A stretch of DNA of 64,000 nucleotides from Vreelandella nanhaiensis (GCF_003990185.1 NZ_RZHF01000015.1:248136-312135), one strand, 5' to 3'; shown: positions 10,106-19,046, counted from the stretch's first letter. Numbers and translations: made by a program. The notes: generated from the letters alone by a model not told the origin.

Positions 10106-10163
10106 AGTCTTTGGGGCATCTAACATATGGCGTATTTCGCCGTCGAATAAGGTTACTTTTTCT

Positions 10164-10844
10164 ATGAAAACACTACTCTCTTCAACGGCGCTGACCAGTC
10201 TACTGCTTGTGGCCCCTTTTGTGGCGGCCGCGCCGGATACTGATGAACAGCGTCTGGCCTATAGCTTAGGGGTGACTCTAGGCGAAAGCATGAAGGCCGA
10301 TATCGGGGATCTGGACCTGGATGCGTTTAATGACGGTATGCGCGATGTGTTCGAGGAAAATGAATTAGCGCTTAGCGAAGAGCAGATGGTCGAGTCGATC
10401 ATGGCCTTCCAGGCGAGTGCCCAGCAGGCACGCGAAGAAGAGGCTGCCGAAATTGCGCAGATGAATAAGGAAGAAGGTGAAGACTTCCTGACTGAAAACG
10501 CCGAGCGCGAAGGTATTGAAGTGACCGAATCGGGCCTGCAGTATGAAGTGCTTGAATCCGGCGATGGCGCAACGCCTGGGCCTGAAGATACCGTTGAGGT
10601 GAACTACGAAGGTATGCTGCTCGACGGCACCGTATTTGATAGCTCGTTTGAGCGCGGCGAACCGGTGAGCTTCCAAGTTAATCAGGTAATTGAAGGTTGG
10701 CAGGAAGCGCTGCAACTAATGAGTGTCGGCGACAGCTGGATGCTGTATATCCCGGCTGAGCTTGCCTACGGTGAACACGGTCAAGGCCCGATCGGCCCCA
10801 ATGAAATGCTCACCTTCCGCGTTGAACTGTTGGGCGTCGAATAA
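10164..10844 (+). CDS. Periplasmic FKBP-type peptidyl-prolyl isomerase (FkpA/Mip type)
   Basis: Folding helper for exported proteins that speeds up proline isomerisation. Start is ATG 10164 (MKTLLSSTALTS), giving 226 residues with a clear signal peptide of about 22 residues ending AAA. An acidic helical N-terminal part (about 25-115) resembles the dimerisation domain of FkpA and Mip. The FKBP domain (about 125-226) has VEVNYEGMLLDGTVFDSS, VIEGWQEAL, YIPAELAYGEHG and a final TFRVELL strand. The high acidic content suits a halophile periplasm. A longer frame from 10074 starts inside the upstream hairpin and is rejected. Confidence 0.9.
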   Translation: MKTLLSSTALTSLLLVAPFVAAAPDTDEQRLAYSLGVTLGESMKADIGDLDLDAFNDGMRDVFEENELALSEEQMVESIMAFQASAQQAREEEAAEIAQMNKEEGEDFLTENAEREGIEVTESGLQYEVLESGDGATPGPEDTVEVNYEGMLLDGTVFDSSFERGEPVSFQVNQVIEGWQEALQLMSVGDSWMLYIPAELAYGEHGQGPIGPNEMLTFRVELLGVE

Positions 10845-10847
10845 CCA

Positions 10848-11906
10848 GTGGCTCTGATTCCAGCGGCTACCCGCTATGCCGGTGTACTGCTGCTGGTAGG
10901 TGGGCCGCTGGCTGCCAATGCCGCCGTGCAAGCACCTGAGCGCTTACCCGCACTCAATGCAATAACGCAGCAGGCAAGCGTGGTGGGCGTCTCATCGGGC
11001 GGATATATGGCCGTCCAGCTGGCGCTTGCCTGGCCTGAGCGCTTTAGCGGCGTTGGCGTATTGGCGGCGGGGCCTTGGGGGTGTTCCCAAGGCACGCTCA
11101 GCATGGCACTGAACCGCTGCATGATGACGCGTGGTGGCCTGCCTGATCTGGAGGATCTTGAAGACCGCCGGGCTCGTTACTTGGAAAACGGACAGGTGGG
11201 CGATCAAGAAGCTCTTGGTAAGCTAAGAGCCTTTATCTGGCATGGCGGGGCGGATAACGTGGTTGACCCCGAGCTGGTGACGCTTTTGGCCGGGCAATGG
11301 CGGCAGTGGTTGGCAGCGTCTGACCAGCTAAAGGTCGTGCACAATCAGGCGGCGGGCCACGGCTGGCCGGTGCGCTTGCACGAAGAGGAAACGGTTGGCC
11401 CCTATGAGCTGGGAAACTGCCGTCAGGGTGGGGGCAGCCATGTGCTTGCCTGCGATGAAGATGTCGCCCGCAAGATGCTTAACTGGCTATACCCAGAGCG
11501 TGAAACGGTCAGCCCTGAACCAGGTGAGCTGGTCGCGTTTGATCAGTCAGAGTTTGTGGCCAAGGGGCTGGCCGATACCGGCTATCTATTTATCCCCGCT
11601 TCCTGTGAGGATGAAGCCTGCCCGGTCACAATTGCTCTGCACGGCTGCCAGATGAGCACCAGCGCCATTGATGATACTTTCATTAGCCATAGCGGTTTGA
11701 ATCACTGGGCTACAAGGCATCGTCAGATCGTGCTTTACCCGCAGATCGACAGCAGCTTGTCGAATCCTCAAGGCTGCTGGGATTGGTGGGGGTATGCTGA
11801 AAGTCTCTGGCAGCAGAACCCGCTGCACGATACTCGTGAAGGTGCTCAGGTGAGCGCGTTAATGAACATGCTCGATCGTCTGGAAGAGGCTACTCAGCCC
11901 AATTAG
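10848..11906 (+). CDS. Exported esterase, PHB-depolymerase-like
   Basis: Probable secreted or periplasmic alpha/beta hydrolase related to extracellular polyhydroxybutyrate depolymerases and feruloyl esterases. The start appears to be GTG at 10848, only 3 bases after the FKBP stop, so the two are probably co-transcribed. The first 25 residues form a signal peptide ending NAA. The nucleophile motif is GVSSGGYM (about residues 46-53), followed by a Cys pair (PWGCSQG, NRCMM) as in PHB depolymerases. A histidine in AAGHGWPV may complete the triad. The C-terminal part (IPASCEDEACP, ALHGCQMS, NPQGCWDWWGY) repeats the hallmark of this family. The natural substrate is open. Confidence 0.75.
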   Translation: MALIPAATRYAGVLLLVGGPLAANAAVQAPERLPALNAITQQASVVGVSSGGYMAVQLALAWPERFSGVGVLAAGPWGCSQGTLSMALNRCMMTRGGLPDLEDLEDRRARYLENGQVGDQEALGKLRAFIWHGGADNVVDPELVTLLAGQWRQWLAASDQLKVVHNQAAGHGWPVRLHEEETVGPYELGNCRQGGGSHVLACDEDVARKMLNWLYPERETVSPEPGELVAFDQSEFVAKGLADTGYLFIPASCEDEACPVTIALHGCQMSTSAIDDTFISHSGLNHWATRHRQIVLYPQIDSSLSNPQGCWDWWGYAESLWQQNPLHDTREGAQVSALMNMLDRLEEATQPN

Positions 11907-12418
11907 CTGCTGAGCACGCTGATATCGAACCAACTGCCCAGTTTCCCCTTGGGCGTTTCCAGAACCACCCGCGCTCGCCAGGGCACAATGGCGGGTGCTG
12001 TGATGTCTTTCTCCTCACCCAACTGGCCATGACCGCGAAAGCGGCCAGGGGCAATCATGTAGAGCACAAAGCGGTAAACGCTAACGTCCTCCTGTGGGCT
12101 TACGAAATCCACGCTGACATGGCTCGGGGTCATTCCCTCAATATTGATTTCCAACGGTAGTGGCGTTAGTGCTCTGATCGGCCCGCGGGCATTTATATGA
12201 AAAGTCATCCGTCCTGCCTCGCCCAGCGTGGCGGAGCAGGCCTGGGTATTTAAATCACACTGGGCCGCTGCCGGAAACCAGGTAACGTGGCTGTCATCAT
12301 GCAAGCGATGAAAAAAGACGTACCACATGCATACGGCCAGCCCTAGGCCGGTGACTAGAATCAGTACCTTGAGTCCCTGCAAACCTGCAAAGTAAGCAGG
12401 CTTAGGTAGTATCTTCAT
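11903..12418 (-). CDS. Membrane-anchored protein of unknown function
   Basis: I do not recognise this 171-residue protein with certainty. One membrane segment lies at about residues 16-36 (LKVLILVTGLGLAVCMWYV), so the rest should face the periplasm. The soluble part has a Cys pair (QCDLNTQACSA), an INIEGM segment and MIAPGRFRGHG, and looks like a beta sandwich. The layout recalls FixH-like proteins, but no cytochrome oxidase gene is nearby. It converges on the esterase gene with a four-base overlap of the stop codons. No good ribosome site was seen before the ATG. Confidence 0.6.
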   Translation of the reverse strand: MKILPKPAYFAGLQGLKVLILVTGLGLAVCMWYVFFHRLHDDSHVTWFPAAAQCDLNTQACSATLGEAGRMTFHINARGPIRALTPLPLEINIEGMTPSHVSVDFVSPQEDVSVYRFVLYMIAPGRFRGHGQLGEEKDITAPAIVPWRARVVLETPKGKLGSWFDISVLSS

Positions 12419-12523
12419 GGCAGAATACCGCTACGCAGGCCGTGAGGCGGGGTGTCGTTTCATGGTAACAGTAAATGTGTCGATGTCGTTGTGCTGTGAT
12501 GTCGCAGTCAATAAGGAAACGTC

Positions 12524-13438
12524 ATGGAGAGTATTACCGCGGCCCTCGGCCCCCTGTTTCTATTGATTCTTCTGGGAACAGGCCTGGGTTACTGGCGCTG
12601 GCCGAGCACGGATTTCTGGTCGCAGATGGAACGGCTAATCTACTTTGTACTATTCCCGGCCATGCTGGTGGGGACGCTGGCGACCGCTGATGTCAACCAA
12701 GTGCCGGTAGGTCGCCTGGCGCTGGTGTTGCTGGGTGCCATGGCGCTGTTTGGTGTACTGATCTGGAGATTTCGGGGCTGGCTACAGCTGACACCTGCGG
12801 CCTTTACGTCGGTCTTTCAAGGCGCTATACGCTTTAATACCTATGTTGGTGTTGCCGGCGCCGCCGCGTTGCATGGCGGGCCGGGGGCTACGACTGCGGC
12901 GGTGGCCGTAGCGCTTATGGTGCCCGTGGTTAACGTGATGTGCGTGGCAAGTTTTGTGGCGGCGGGGACATTGGGCCACGCCAGCATGGGTAAAAGCGTG
13001 ATGGCGTTGGTGAAAAACCCGCTGATACTCGCCTGTCTGGCAGGGATAGGGTTAAACCTGAGCGGCATTGGCTTACCTGGATGGAGCGAGGATACCGTGA
13101 AGCTACTGGGGCAGGCCGCATTACCCTTGGGGCTGATTGCTGTGGGCGTGGCACTGCGCCCGGCCGCACTGTTACGCATCGACCGCGGCCTGTTGGCGAC
13201 CAACAGCATTAAGCTGTTTTTAATGCCCGCATTGGTGCTAGCGCTGGCCTGGGTGTTAGGTCTGGATACCATAAGCCGAGATGTAGCCCTGCTGTTTGCC
13301 GCGCTTCCCACGGCAACCTCGGCTTATATCCTGGCTCGCCAGCTGGGCGGCGATGCCGAGCTGATGGCCGCGATTATCACCGGCCAGACCCTGCTTGCCA
13401 TGCTTACGCTACCGCTATGGCTACAGCTTTCCGGATAA
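12524..13438 (+). CDS. AEC-family transporter (auxin efflux carrier type)
   Basis: Inner membrane carrier of the AEC family, whose bacterial members move organic acids such as malate or malonate. The 304-residue protein has about ten hydrophobic segments in two five-helix halves, with short charged loops. Start MESITAALGPLFLLILLG is preceded by AAGGAAACGTC. The C-terminal half has PTATSAYILARQLGGDAELMA, a conserved AEC stretch. It stands alone between the convergent-divergent neighbours, and the sRNA candidate follows it. The substrate is not predictable. Confidence 0.85.
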   Translation: MESITAALGPLFLLILLGTGLGYWRWPSTDFWSQMERLIYFVLFPAMLVGTLATADVNQVPVGRLALVLLGAMALFGVLIWRFRGWLQLTPAAFTSVFQGAIRFNTYVGVAGAAALHGGPGATTAAVAVALMVPVVNVMCVASFVAAGTLGHASMGKSVMALVKNPLILACLAGIGLNLSGIGLPGWSEDTVKLLGQAALPLGLIAVGVALRPAALLRIDRGLLATNSIKLFLMPALVLALAWVLGLDTISRDVALLFAALPTATSAYILARQLGGDAELMAAIITGQTLLAMLTLPLWLQLSG

Positions 13439-13460
13439 GATGTAAAAATAAATAAAAAGT

Positions 13461-13502
13461 ATTCGCATTTGTGTTGACGAGGTAAATGCGAATTATTATA
13501 TT
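13461..13502 (+). promoter_or_regulatory. Strong sigma70-type promoter within an inverted repeat and Fur-like site
   Basis: A -35 box TTGACG (13474-13479) and -10 box TATATT (13497-13502) stand 17 bases apart. A perfect 10-base inverted repeat, ATTCGCATTT (13461-13470) and AAATGCGAAT (13484-13493), brackets the -35 box. Bases 13487-13501 match the Fur 7-1-7 consensus at 10 of 14 arm positions. This suggests a repressor site over the promoter. No protein gene starts until 13719, beyond a terminator, so the promoter seems to serve a non-coding RNA. Confidence 0.6.
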
Positions 13503-13508
13503 GTGGTT

Positions 13509-13628
13509 GTAGCGTTTAATGAGCCGCTACAGACCACGACAGAAAACCGCCAGTTTGCTGTCATGGTTTCTCCCTCTCATTGCTAGTCACGGTCTTTTGC
13601 CACTCCCTTGGAGTGGCTTTCTTTTTTC
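13509..13628 (+). ncRNA. Candidate small regulatory RNA, about 115-120 nt
   Basis: From the predicted start near 13509 to the T run after 13617 there are three stems: GTAGCG/CGCTAC (13509-13514 with 13525-13530), GACAG with AAAC paired to GTTT with CTGTC (13538-13562), and the terminator stem. Between the second stem and the terminator lies an open C/T-rich stretch (13566-13598) that includes TCATTGCT. No ribosome site plus reading frame was seen. The layout is that of an Hfq-type sRNA. The Fur-like site at its promoter suggests an iron link, but this is inference. Confidence 0.5.
13599..13628 (+). terminator. Intrinsic terminator of the sRNA candidate
   Basis: Perfect 8-base stem GCCACTCC (13599-13606) and GGAGTGGC (13610-13617) with a CTT loop, followed by TTTCTTTTTTC. 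This is a strong Rho-independent terminator. It lies about 90 bases before the GST start. Confidence 0.85.
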
Positions 13629-13718
13629 TGGGGCCCCTCAACCGACCTTGAGCGCATTGCGCTAATAACGTTTGCCTAGCAAGCTGCTAGTCATTATGAC
13701 GTTATCAAGGAGGTTACT

Positions 13719-14321
13719 GTGCAGCTTTATCTCAATGCTACTTCCCCCTATGCCCGTATTGTTCGTGTCTGCCTTTATGAGAAGCGCCTAGTAGAGCAAG
13801 TTGAGCTTTGCTGGTGCGACCCCTGGGTGGAAGATAGCGAGCTTTTGCAGATTGCGCCGCTAAGCCGCATTCCAGCACTGGTGACTGATGAAGGTGAAGT
13901 GATTACCGAATCACTGCTGATTGCGCTTTATCTGGATTCGCTGGAAGAGAGGGCAGCTTTGGTGCCCGCTAATGCACTGGCTAAAACGCTGGCACTGGCA
14001 GGTTTAGGCCAGGGGCTGATGGACGCGGCGTTTAACGTGGTGATTAGCCGAAAGCACGGCGGGCGCGATGTCGATGAGACGCTGCTGGGAAGGCGCCGCT
14101 TAGCGGCGATTGAGCGATCGTTAACAGCGCTTGAGGCGCACACCAGGATAATAAATGGTGATACCGAACGCACCTTGGGCGTGATTGCAGTAGCCGTGGC
14201 GCTGAGCTATTTAAGCTTTCGCTTGCCTGAATTCGATTGGGAAAACCGCTGCTCCGCGCTGAGCGCCTGGCATGCCCAAGTGACCGCCAGCGAGAGCTTT
14301 ACGCTGACGGCCTTTGCCTGA
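13719..14321 (+). CDS. Glutathione S-transferase family protein
   Basis: Cytoplasmic GST-like protein of 200 residues. The thioredoxin-fold N-terminal domain (about 1-78) starts MQLYLNATSPYARIVRVCL, with SPYAR at the usual catalytic loop, the cis-proline loop SRIPALV and the glutathione-contact motif ITESLLI. The helical C-terminal domain follows. Start is GTG with AAGGAGG upstream, which is a very good ribosome site. No close partner: the next gene, trmB, converges on it. The reaction cannot be told. Confidence 0.85.
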   Translation: MQLYLNATSPYARIVRVCLYEKRLVEQVELCWCDPWVEDSELLQIAPLSRIPALVTDEGEVITESLLIALYLDSLEERAALVPANALAKTLALAGLGQGLMDAAFNVVISRKHGGRDVDETLLGRRRLAAIERSLTALEAHTRIINGDTERTLGVIAVAVALSYLSFRLPEFDWENRCSALSAWHAQVTASESFTLTAFA

Positions 14322-14331
14322 GGGGGTGTAC

Positions 14332-15075
14332 TTACGCCTTACGCTGATAAATCAGATCCCACACACCGTGACCCAGCTTCTCACCTCGGGCTTCAAACTT
14401 GGTCAGCGGGCGGAACGCCGGGCGGGGCACGTAAGGCGCGGTGTCGGCATCGGCTGTGTTGGCGTAGCCGGGGGCGGCTTCCATTACCTCGGCCATCCAC
14501 TCCGCATAGGCTTCCCAGTCGGTCGCCATATGGAAAGTGCCGCCGGGCTTGAGACGTGTACGAATCAGCTCCACAAACGCGGGCTGCACAATGCGCCGCT
14601 TATGGTGCTTTTTCTTTGGCCAGGGGTCAGGGAAGAACAACTGCACGGTGGTCAGTGAGCCTTCCGGCAGGCACTTTTCCAGTACGGCCAGCGCGTCTTC
14701 CTTGTAGATGCGCAGATTGGTCAGGCCGCGTTTGTCCACTTCATCAAGCAGTTTTCCGACGCCCGGTGAATGTACTTCAATGCCGATGAAATCGGTGTCC
14801 GGATGGGTTTCTGCCTGCTCGATCAGCGAATTCCCCATACCAAAACCGATTTCGACCACACGGGGCGCTTCCCGGCCAAACAGTGTGGTCAGGTCCTGCA
14901 GACCGTCGTCAATCGTCAGGCCAAAGCGCGGCCACACATCTTCAAGGCCCCGGGTTTGTGCCTGGGTCATGCGCCCGGCACGGATTACATAGCTTTTAAT
15001 ACCGCGACGATGCAGCGGCGCTTCAGCGCTTTCTGGCCCGGTTGAGGACTCATCGCTACTTTTAATATCAGTCAT
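14332..15075 (-). CDS. trmB: tRNA (guanine-N7)-methyltransferase
   Basis: Adds the N7 methyl group to G46 in the variable loop of tRNAs using S-adenosylmethionine. The 247-residue protein has the SAM motif [16 protein letters not shown] (about 94-109), [15 protein letters not shown], the [16 protein letters not shown] motif of TrmB, and a C-terminal [10 protein letters not shown]. The N-terminal 30 residues are a loose acidic tail. It is the last gene of a thiS-thiG-trmB set on the minus strand, an order common in gammaproteobacteria; thiG ends 8 bases before its start. Confidence 0.95.
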   Translation of the reverse strand: MTDIKSSDESSTGPESAEAPLHRRGIKSYVIRAGRMTQAQTRGLEDVWPRFGLTIDDGLQDLTTLFGREAPRVVEIGFGMGNSLIEQAETHPDTDFIGIEVHSPGVGKLLDEVDKRGLTNLRIYKEDALAVLEKCLPEGSLTTVQLFFPDPWPKKKHHKRRIVQPAFVELIRTRLKPGGTFHMATDWEAYAEWMAEVMEAAPGYANTADADTAPYVPRPAFRPLTKFEARGEKLGHGVWDLIYQRKA

Positions 15076-15083
15076 AAAATCTC

Positions 15084-15875
15084 TTAACCGTTAATGCGGC
15101 CAGCAAAAGGTGATGATGGGTCTGCAGTCTGCCGACGCGGCATGCGCCCGGCCAGGAAGGCATCGCGTCCGGCTTCTACCGCATTTTTCATGGCACGGGC
15201 CATGCGTAGCGGCTCGCGTGCGTGAGCAATGGCCGTATTGAGCAGAACGCCATCGCAACCCAGCTCCATGGCCATGGCCGCGTCGGACGCCGTGCCGATA
15301 CCGGCATCGACAAGTACCGGCACGTTGCTCTGCTCTACAATCAGGCGCACGTTGTGCGGGTTCTGAATGCCGTGGCCCGAGCCAATCAGCGAGCCCAGCG
15401 GCATGATGGCGCAGCAGCCCATGGCTTCAAGCGCGCGGGCTATAATCGGGTCATCGCTGGTGTACACCATGACATCAAAGCCATCGGCCAATAGCGTCTC
15501 GGCGGCTTTCAGTGTTTCCACCACGTTGGGGTAGAGCGTGGTGTCATCACCCAGCACTTCCAGCTTGACCAGGTTGTGACCATCCAGCAGTTCGCGGGCC
15601 AGACGGCAGGTACGCACGGCGTCTTTGGCAGTGTAGCAGCCTGCCGTGTTGGGCAGCAGGGTATAGCGCGACGGTGAAATAACGTCAAGCAGGTTAGGCC
15701 CGGCTTCCTGACCCAGGTTGGTGCGGCGTACGGCAAAGGTGACAATCTCGGCGCCGCTTTCGGCAATGGCAGCCCCGGTCTCGTCGAAGTCTTTATACTT
15801 GCCGGTACCCACCAGCAGGCGAGAGCTGAAGTCGCGTCCGGCAATGGTAAACGGCGTATCGGTGTGAAATGTCAT
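15084..15875 (-). CDS. thiG: Thiazole synthase
   Basis: Makes the thiazole phosphate part of thiamine from deoxyxylulose 5-phosphate, dehydroglycine and the sulfur carried by ThiS. The 263-residue TIM-barrel protein starts with [19 protein letters not shown], and the catalytic lysine should be that in [10 protein letters not shown] (about residue 100). [15 protein letters not shown] and [12 protein letters not shown] are the phosphate-binding parts. It follows thiS by 63 bases and is followed by trmB. thiD is at 1324 on the other strand; no thiE, thiC or thiF was found in the window. Confidence 0.96.
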   Translation of the reverse strand: MTFHTDTPFTIAGRDFSSRLLVGTGKYKDFDETGAAIAESGAEIVTFAVRRTNLGQEAGPNLLDVISPSRYTLLPNTAGCYTAKDAVRTCRLARELLDGHNLVKLEVLGDDTTLYPNVVETLKAAETLLADGFDVMVYTSDDPIIARALEAMGCCAIMPLGSLIGSGHGIQNPHNVRLIVEQSNVPVLVDAGIGTASDAAMAMELGCDGVLLNTAIAHAREPLRMARAMKNAVEAGRDAFLAGRMPRRQTADPSSPFAGRING

Positions 15876-15938
15876 AGCGAATCCTGGATAAAGCGCGAGA
15901 AAGAGGGCATAGCCAGTAAAAGAGTCATGAGCGACGGG

Positions 15939-16139
15939 CTAGCCACCGCCAATGGCATGCACCACTTCCACCTGGTCATCTTCGGCCAGAAGGGTAGTGG
16001 CTAGCTGGCTGCGCGGTACGATCTCTTCGTTGATTTCGACCGCGACGCGCCGACCGGTGAGGCCCAGCTGGGCAATCAGATCAGCGGCCGTCAAGTCAGC
16101 GTCCAGAGTGTAAGGCTCGCCATTAAGCTGAATGTGCAT
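15939..16139 (-). CDS. thiS: Sulfur carrier protein ThiS
   Basis: Small ubiquitin-like protein of 66 residues that carries sulfur as a C-terminal thiocarboxylate for thiazole formation by ThiG. It begins MHIQLNGEPYTL and ends VVHAIGGG, the glycine tail being essential for activation. It is the first gene of the minus-strand thiS-thiG-trmB group. A possible -10 box (TACAAT on the minus strand, 16235-16240) lies about 100 bases upstream. No TPP riboswitch motif was found in the leader. Confidence 0.94.
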   Translation of the reverse strand: MHIQLNGEPYTLDADLTAADLIAQLGLTGRRVAVEINEEIVPRSQLATTLLAEDDQVEVVHAIGGG

Positions 16140-16184
16140 AAAACCGTCTCGTCTATCGAGGCATAGAGTCTAAAAAGATATAGC

Positions 16185-16196
16185 GTCTATATAGAC
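16185..16196. promoter_or_regulatory. 12-base perfect palindrome in the thiS leader
   Basis: GTCTATATAGAC is fully self-complementary and lies in the space between divergent thiS and the DUF423 gene, about 45 bases upstream of thiS. It could be an operator, but a chance AT-rich palindrome is possible. Confidence 0.3.
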
Positions 16197-16318
16197 ACAG
16201 GGGTGACCCTAGCGAAATACCATAAAGTGCCTCTATTGTAGCGGTTTCCCGCGGCGCAAGGTATGCCGAGCCGCACGCTCGCTTATAAAGACGCGGTAAC
16301 ACCTTGAAAGGAGCAGCA

Positions 16319-16717
16319 ATGCAACGTAATGAACGGTTGATCTGGTGCCTGATGGCGCTCTCCGGCGCTATCACGGTTATGGTGGGCGCGTATGCCACCC
16401 ATGGGCTGGCAGCGCGAGTAACGGCTGAGCTGGTACATGCTGTTGAAACCGGCGTGCGCTACCAGGCCTGGCACACGCTGGCGATTATGGCGGTGCTGAT
16501 CGGTCAGCGTGTGTTTGGCTTCAAAGGCTGGCAGTGGCCGGTTGCGCTGTGGGGATTGGGAATGGTGGGCTTCTCCGGCTCGCTTTATGCCATGGCGATG
16601 GCCGGTTGGAATGTGGGCATCGTCACACCAATTGGCGGCGCTCTGCTGATTGCCGGGTGGTTGATGCTGGCCGTGGCGGTGCTAAGAAGCCCATTACTTA
16701 AGCCCCTAACTAAATAG
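16319..16717 (+). CDS. DUF423 family membrane protein
   Basis: Small inner membrane protein of 132 residues with four hydrophobic segments. The motif GAYATHGLAAR near residue 25 and the AWHTLAIMA segment are typical of DUF423 (YgdD-like) proteins of unknown function. The start is ATG 16319 with AAGGAG five bases upstream. Its stop overlaps the end of the convergent MocA-like gene by eight bases. Confidence 0.85.
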   Translation: MQRNERLIWCLMALSGAITVMVGAYATHGLAARVTAELVHAVETGVRYQAWHTLAIMAVLIGQRVFGFKGWQWPVALWGLGMVGFSGSLYAMAMAGWNVGIVTPIGGALLIAGWLMLAVAVLRSPLLKPLTK

Positions 16718-17306
16718 CCCCAGGTAGATCCGCTGGCGCGTCGATATCACGCAAGATGCCCGCATCCGCTACCGGGCATTCCCGCAAACGTGAGGCGTAC
16801 TGCTTGATCACGCCCTTGGCACCGTCACCGCCGCTGAGCCTCTCAAGCGCGGGCCACATTGCCCGCCCGAAAATAACCGGATGCCCCTGCCGGCCTTCAA
16901 AGCAAGGCCGCACGATCGCATCGCGGGAGGCCAGACGTTGCAGGGCCCGCAGCGTCTCTGACTCAAGGTAGGGCATATCGCCGAGCAGGATCGCTAATGC
17001 GTCAATATCATCAAGGCTGGGGTCACGGCTCAGTGTGCCCACCGCTTCAGACAGGCTAGCTCCCAAGCCAAGATGCGCCTGGCGAACGCGCACCAGCGTT
17101 AAGTCGTTGGAAAGACCCAATAAAGCTGATTTGTCCTCTTCGCGCACGACCACGCGCAGGTAAGTAAATGCTCTTTGGGCATTGGCAACCGAGGTTGACA
17201 ACAGCGTTTGGCCACCCGGCAGAAGCGCACAGCGTTTATCGTCAAGGCCGAAGCGGCGCGAGTAGCCTGCGGCCATCAGCAGGGCCACGACGCGATTAGA
17301 GCTCAT
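16710..17306 (-). CDS. MocA-like nucleotidyltransferase for molybdenum cofactor
   Basis: Probable cytidylyltransferase that turns molybdopterin cofactor into the MCD form used by xanthine-oxidase-type enzymes. About 198 residues from ATG 17306, which overlaps the stop of xdhC by 11 bases, so translation is likely coupled. The N-terminal motif LMAAGYSRRFGLDDKR is the NTP-binding signature, and ILLGDMPYLES holds the metal-binding aspartate. GHPVIFGRAMWPAL near residue 150 is also family-typical. Context (xdhC and a three-subunit molybdenum hydroxylase next door) fits the role. Confidence 0.85.
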   Translation of the reverse strand: MSSNRVVALLMAAGYSRRFGLDDKRCALLPGGQTLLSTSVANAQRAFTYLRVVVREEDKSALLGLSNDLTLVRVRQAHLGLGASLSEAVGTLSRDPSLDDIDALAILLGDMPYLESETLRALQRLASRDAIVRPCFEGRQGHPVIFGRAMWPALERLSGGDGAKGVIKQYASRLRECPVADAGILRDIDAPADLPGAI

Positions 17307-18270
17307 CAAGCGTTTTTCCATGCTGAACGCGCACAATATCAGCCATTACCGCGAGAGCGATTTCGGCCGGAGTTTTGCTGCCCAACGCCAAGCCAATCGG
17401 CATATGGATGCGCGCGATTTCTGCCTCGCTCAGCCCGCCGGAGCGTGCCAGCCGCGCCGCCCGCGCCGTCGAGGTGCACAGAGACCCCATGACGCCGATA
17501 TAAAAGGCGCTCGTGCGCACGGCCTCCATCATCGCCAGGTCATCAATACGCGGGTCATGGGTGAGCGCCACTACAGCAGTGGCACCATGGCAGGTGCTCG
17601 GCGAAATATACGACGAGGGCAGCAAGGTTTCCACCCGGGCGCCGGGCACGTTAAAGCCAGCACAGGCGGCCTCGTTCGGGTCACAGACAATCACTTCATA
17701 CCCAAGCGTCACGGCAAAAGCCGCACACGGCGTGGTAATCGGCGAAATACCAGCGATGATCAGTCGGTGAGCCGGGGAGACGCGCATATTGATAGTATTA
17801 CTTTGTCTTTCTACACGCGGCCCGGTGGGTGGGCCCGGGAGAAAAACGCGCTCGCCGCTTGATATGTCGACCCTGCGTATCAGCGGCTCGTGGCCCTTGA
17901 GCGCGTTTAAAACCACACCCAGGTGTTCGCGGGTCTCGGCGGTGGGCGCCAGCCGCTCAACCAAGACATCCAGCACGCCGCCACAAGGCAGCGCCACGCC
18001 TGGAGCATCGCTGTCTGACGTGTCGCCGTAGCGGGTTGTGGTGATGGGTTTCTCGAAGGCACCGTTTTTGAGCCTTTCGAGAAAATCATCCTCCACACAG
18101 CCGCCGGAGAGCGAACCGATATGCTCACCGCGCGAGGTTGCTACCAGCCATGACCCCGGCGCCCGAGGCGAGGAGCCAAAGGTTTCAAGCACGGTACAAA
18201 GCCAGATCGTCTCGCCCTTTTCACACCATGTCAGCGCTTGTTCGATGACCTTGAGGTCTAGGTGTTGCAT
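17296..18270 (-). CDS. XdhC/CoxI family molybdenum enzyme maturation factor
   Basis: Chaperone that binds the molybdenum cofactor, helps add its sulfur ligand and hands it to a hydroxylase. About 324 residues from ATG 18270 (MQHLDLKVIEQAL). The N-terminal XdhC/CoxI domain has TFGSSPRAPGSW and GSLSGGCVEDDFL with the conserved cysteine; the C-terminal Rossmann-type domain has RLIIAGISPITTPCAAFA, VVALTHDPRIDD and YIGVMGS. A longer frame to 18342 lacks support. It is divergent from the hydroxylase genes, leaving 188 bases between them for two promoters. Confidence 0.88.
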   Translation of the reverse strand: MQHLDLKVIEQALTWCEKGETIWLCTVLETFGSSPRAPGSWLVATSRGEHIGSLSGGCVEDDFLERLKNGAFEKPITTTRYGDTSDSDAPGVALPCGGVLDVLVERLAPTAETREHLGVVLNALKGHEPLIRRVDISSGERVFLPGPPTGPRVERQSNTINMRVSPAHRLIIAGISPITTPCAAFAVTLGYEVIVCDPNEAACAGFNVPGARVETLLPSSYISPSTCHGATAVVALTHDPRIDDLAMMEAVRTSAFYIGVMGSLCTSTARAARLARSGGLSEAEIARIHMPIGLALGSKTPAEIALAVMADIVRVQHGKTLDEL

Positions 18271-18458
18271 TGAGTAACGCGTTCCTTGTTCAGCGACCTG
18301 CAAGCCGGGCCGGGTGTCTATGTGCAGTGTAGCGTAGACCAATTGCGTGCTTAGGCGGGAGTATCAGAAGAGTTGGGCTGGTGGCTTTAATTGTGACTAT
18401 GCTTAATCCGTCATGACCGTGACTAGGCGATAGCAACGAAAAATCAAAGGCAATTCAA

Positions 18459-19046
18459 ATGACCTCAACGACAACGTTCGAGAAGCATCGTGAAAGCGCC
18501 ACGACCCGCTCCGCGGTTGCCCTGTCGATCAACGGCCAGCGCCACGAGCTGGAGCTTGATAATCGCACCACGCTGCTGGATACCCTGCGCGAACATCTAA
18601 AACTCACCGGCTCCAAAAAAGGCTGCGATCTTGGCCAGTGTGGAGCATGTACGGTTTATATCAACGGCAAGCGGGTGAACGCCTGCTTGACCCTGGCGGT
18701 AATGCACCAGGACGACGAGATCACCACCATTGAAGGCGTGGGCGATGTCGAGCATATGGACCCGATGCAGCAGGCGTTTATTGATAACGACGCCTTTCAG
18801 TGCGGCTACTGCACGCCGGGCCAGATCTGCTCGGCCAAGGCGACGCTTGATGAGATTCGCGCCGGCATTCCGAGCCACGTGACCAAAGAGCTCACTGGAC
18901 CCATCGAGATCAGCGATGAGGAGATCCGCGAGCGCATGTCCGGCAATCTCTGCCGTTGTGGTGCCTACGCCAACATCTTGAAAGCCATCAACCAGGTTGC
19001 CAAAGACCAGATTGTCAAAGACCAAGTTGCCAAGGAGCGCTCATGA
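18459..19046 (+). CDS. Molybdenum hydroxylase, [2Fe-2S] subunit (PaoA-like)
   Basis: Electron-transfer subunit of an aldehyde or xanthine dehydrogenase. The 195-residue protein has the plant-type ferredoxin motif [17 protein letters not shown] with a further Cys in NACLTL, and the second cluster motifs [12 protein letters not shown] and NLCRCGAY. It is close in layout to E. coli PaoA, but the N terminus ([16 protein letters not shown]) has no twin-arginine signal, so the enzyme is probably cytoplasmic. Its TGA overlaps the next ATG. Confidence 0.9.
   Translation: MTSTTTFEKHRESATTRSAVALSINGQRHELELDNRTTLLDTLREHLKLTGSKKGCDLGQCGACTVYINGKRVNACLTLAVMHQDDEITTIEGVGDVEHMDPMQQAFIDNDAFQCGYCTPGQICSAKATLDEIRAGIPSHVTKELTGPIEISDEEIRERMSGNLCRCGAYANILKAINQVAKDQIVKDQVAKERS

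Noticed and set aside
16140..16318. Possible TPP riboswitch upstream of thiS
   Set aside because: The conserved CTGAGA and ACCTGA-type segments are absent on the minus strand.
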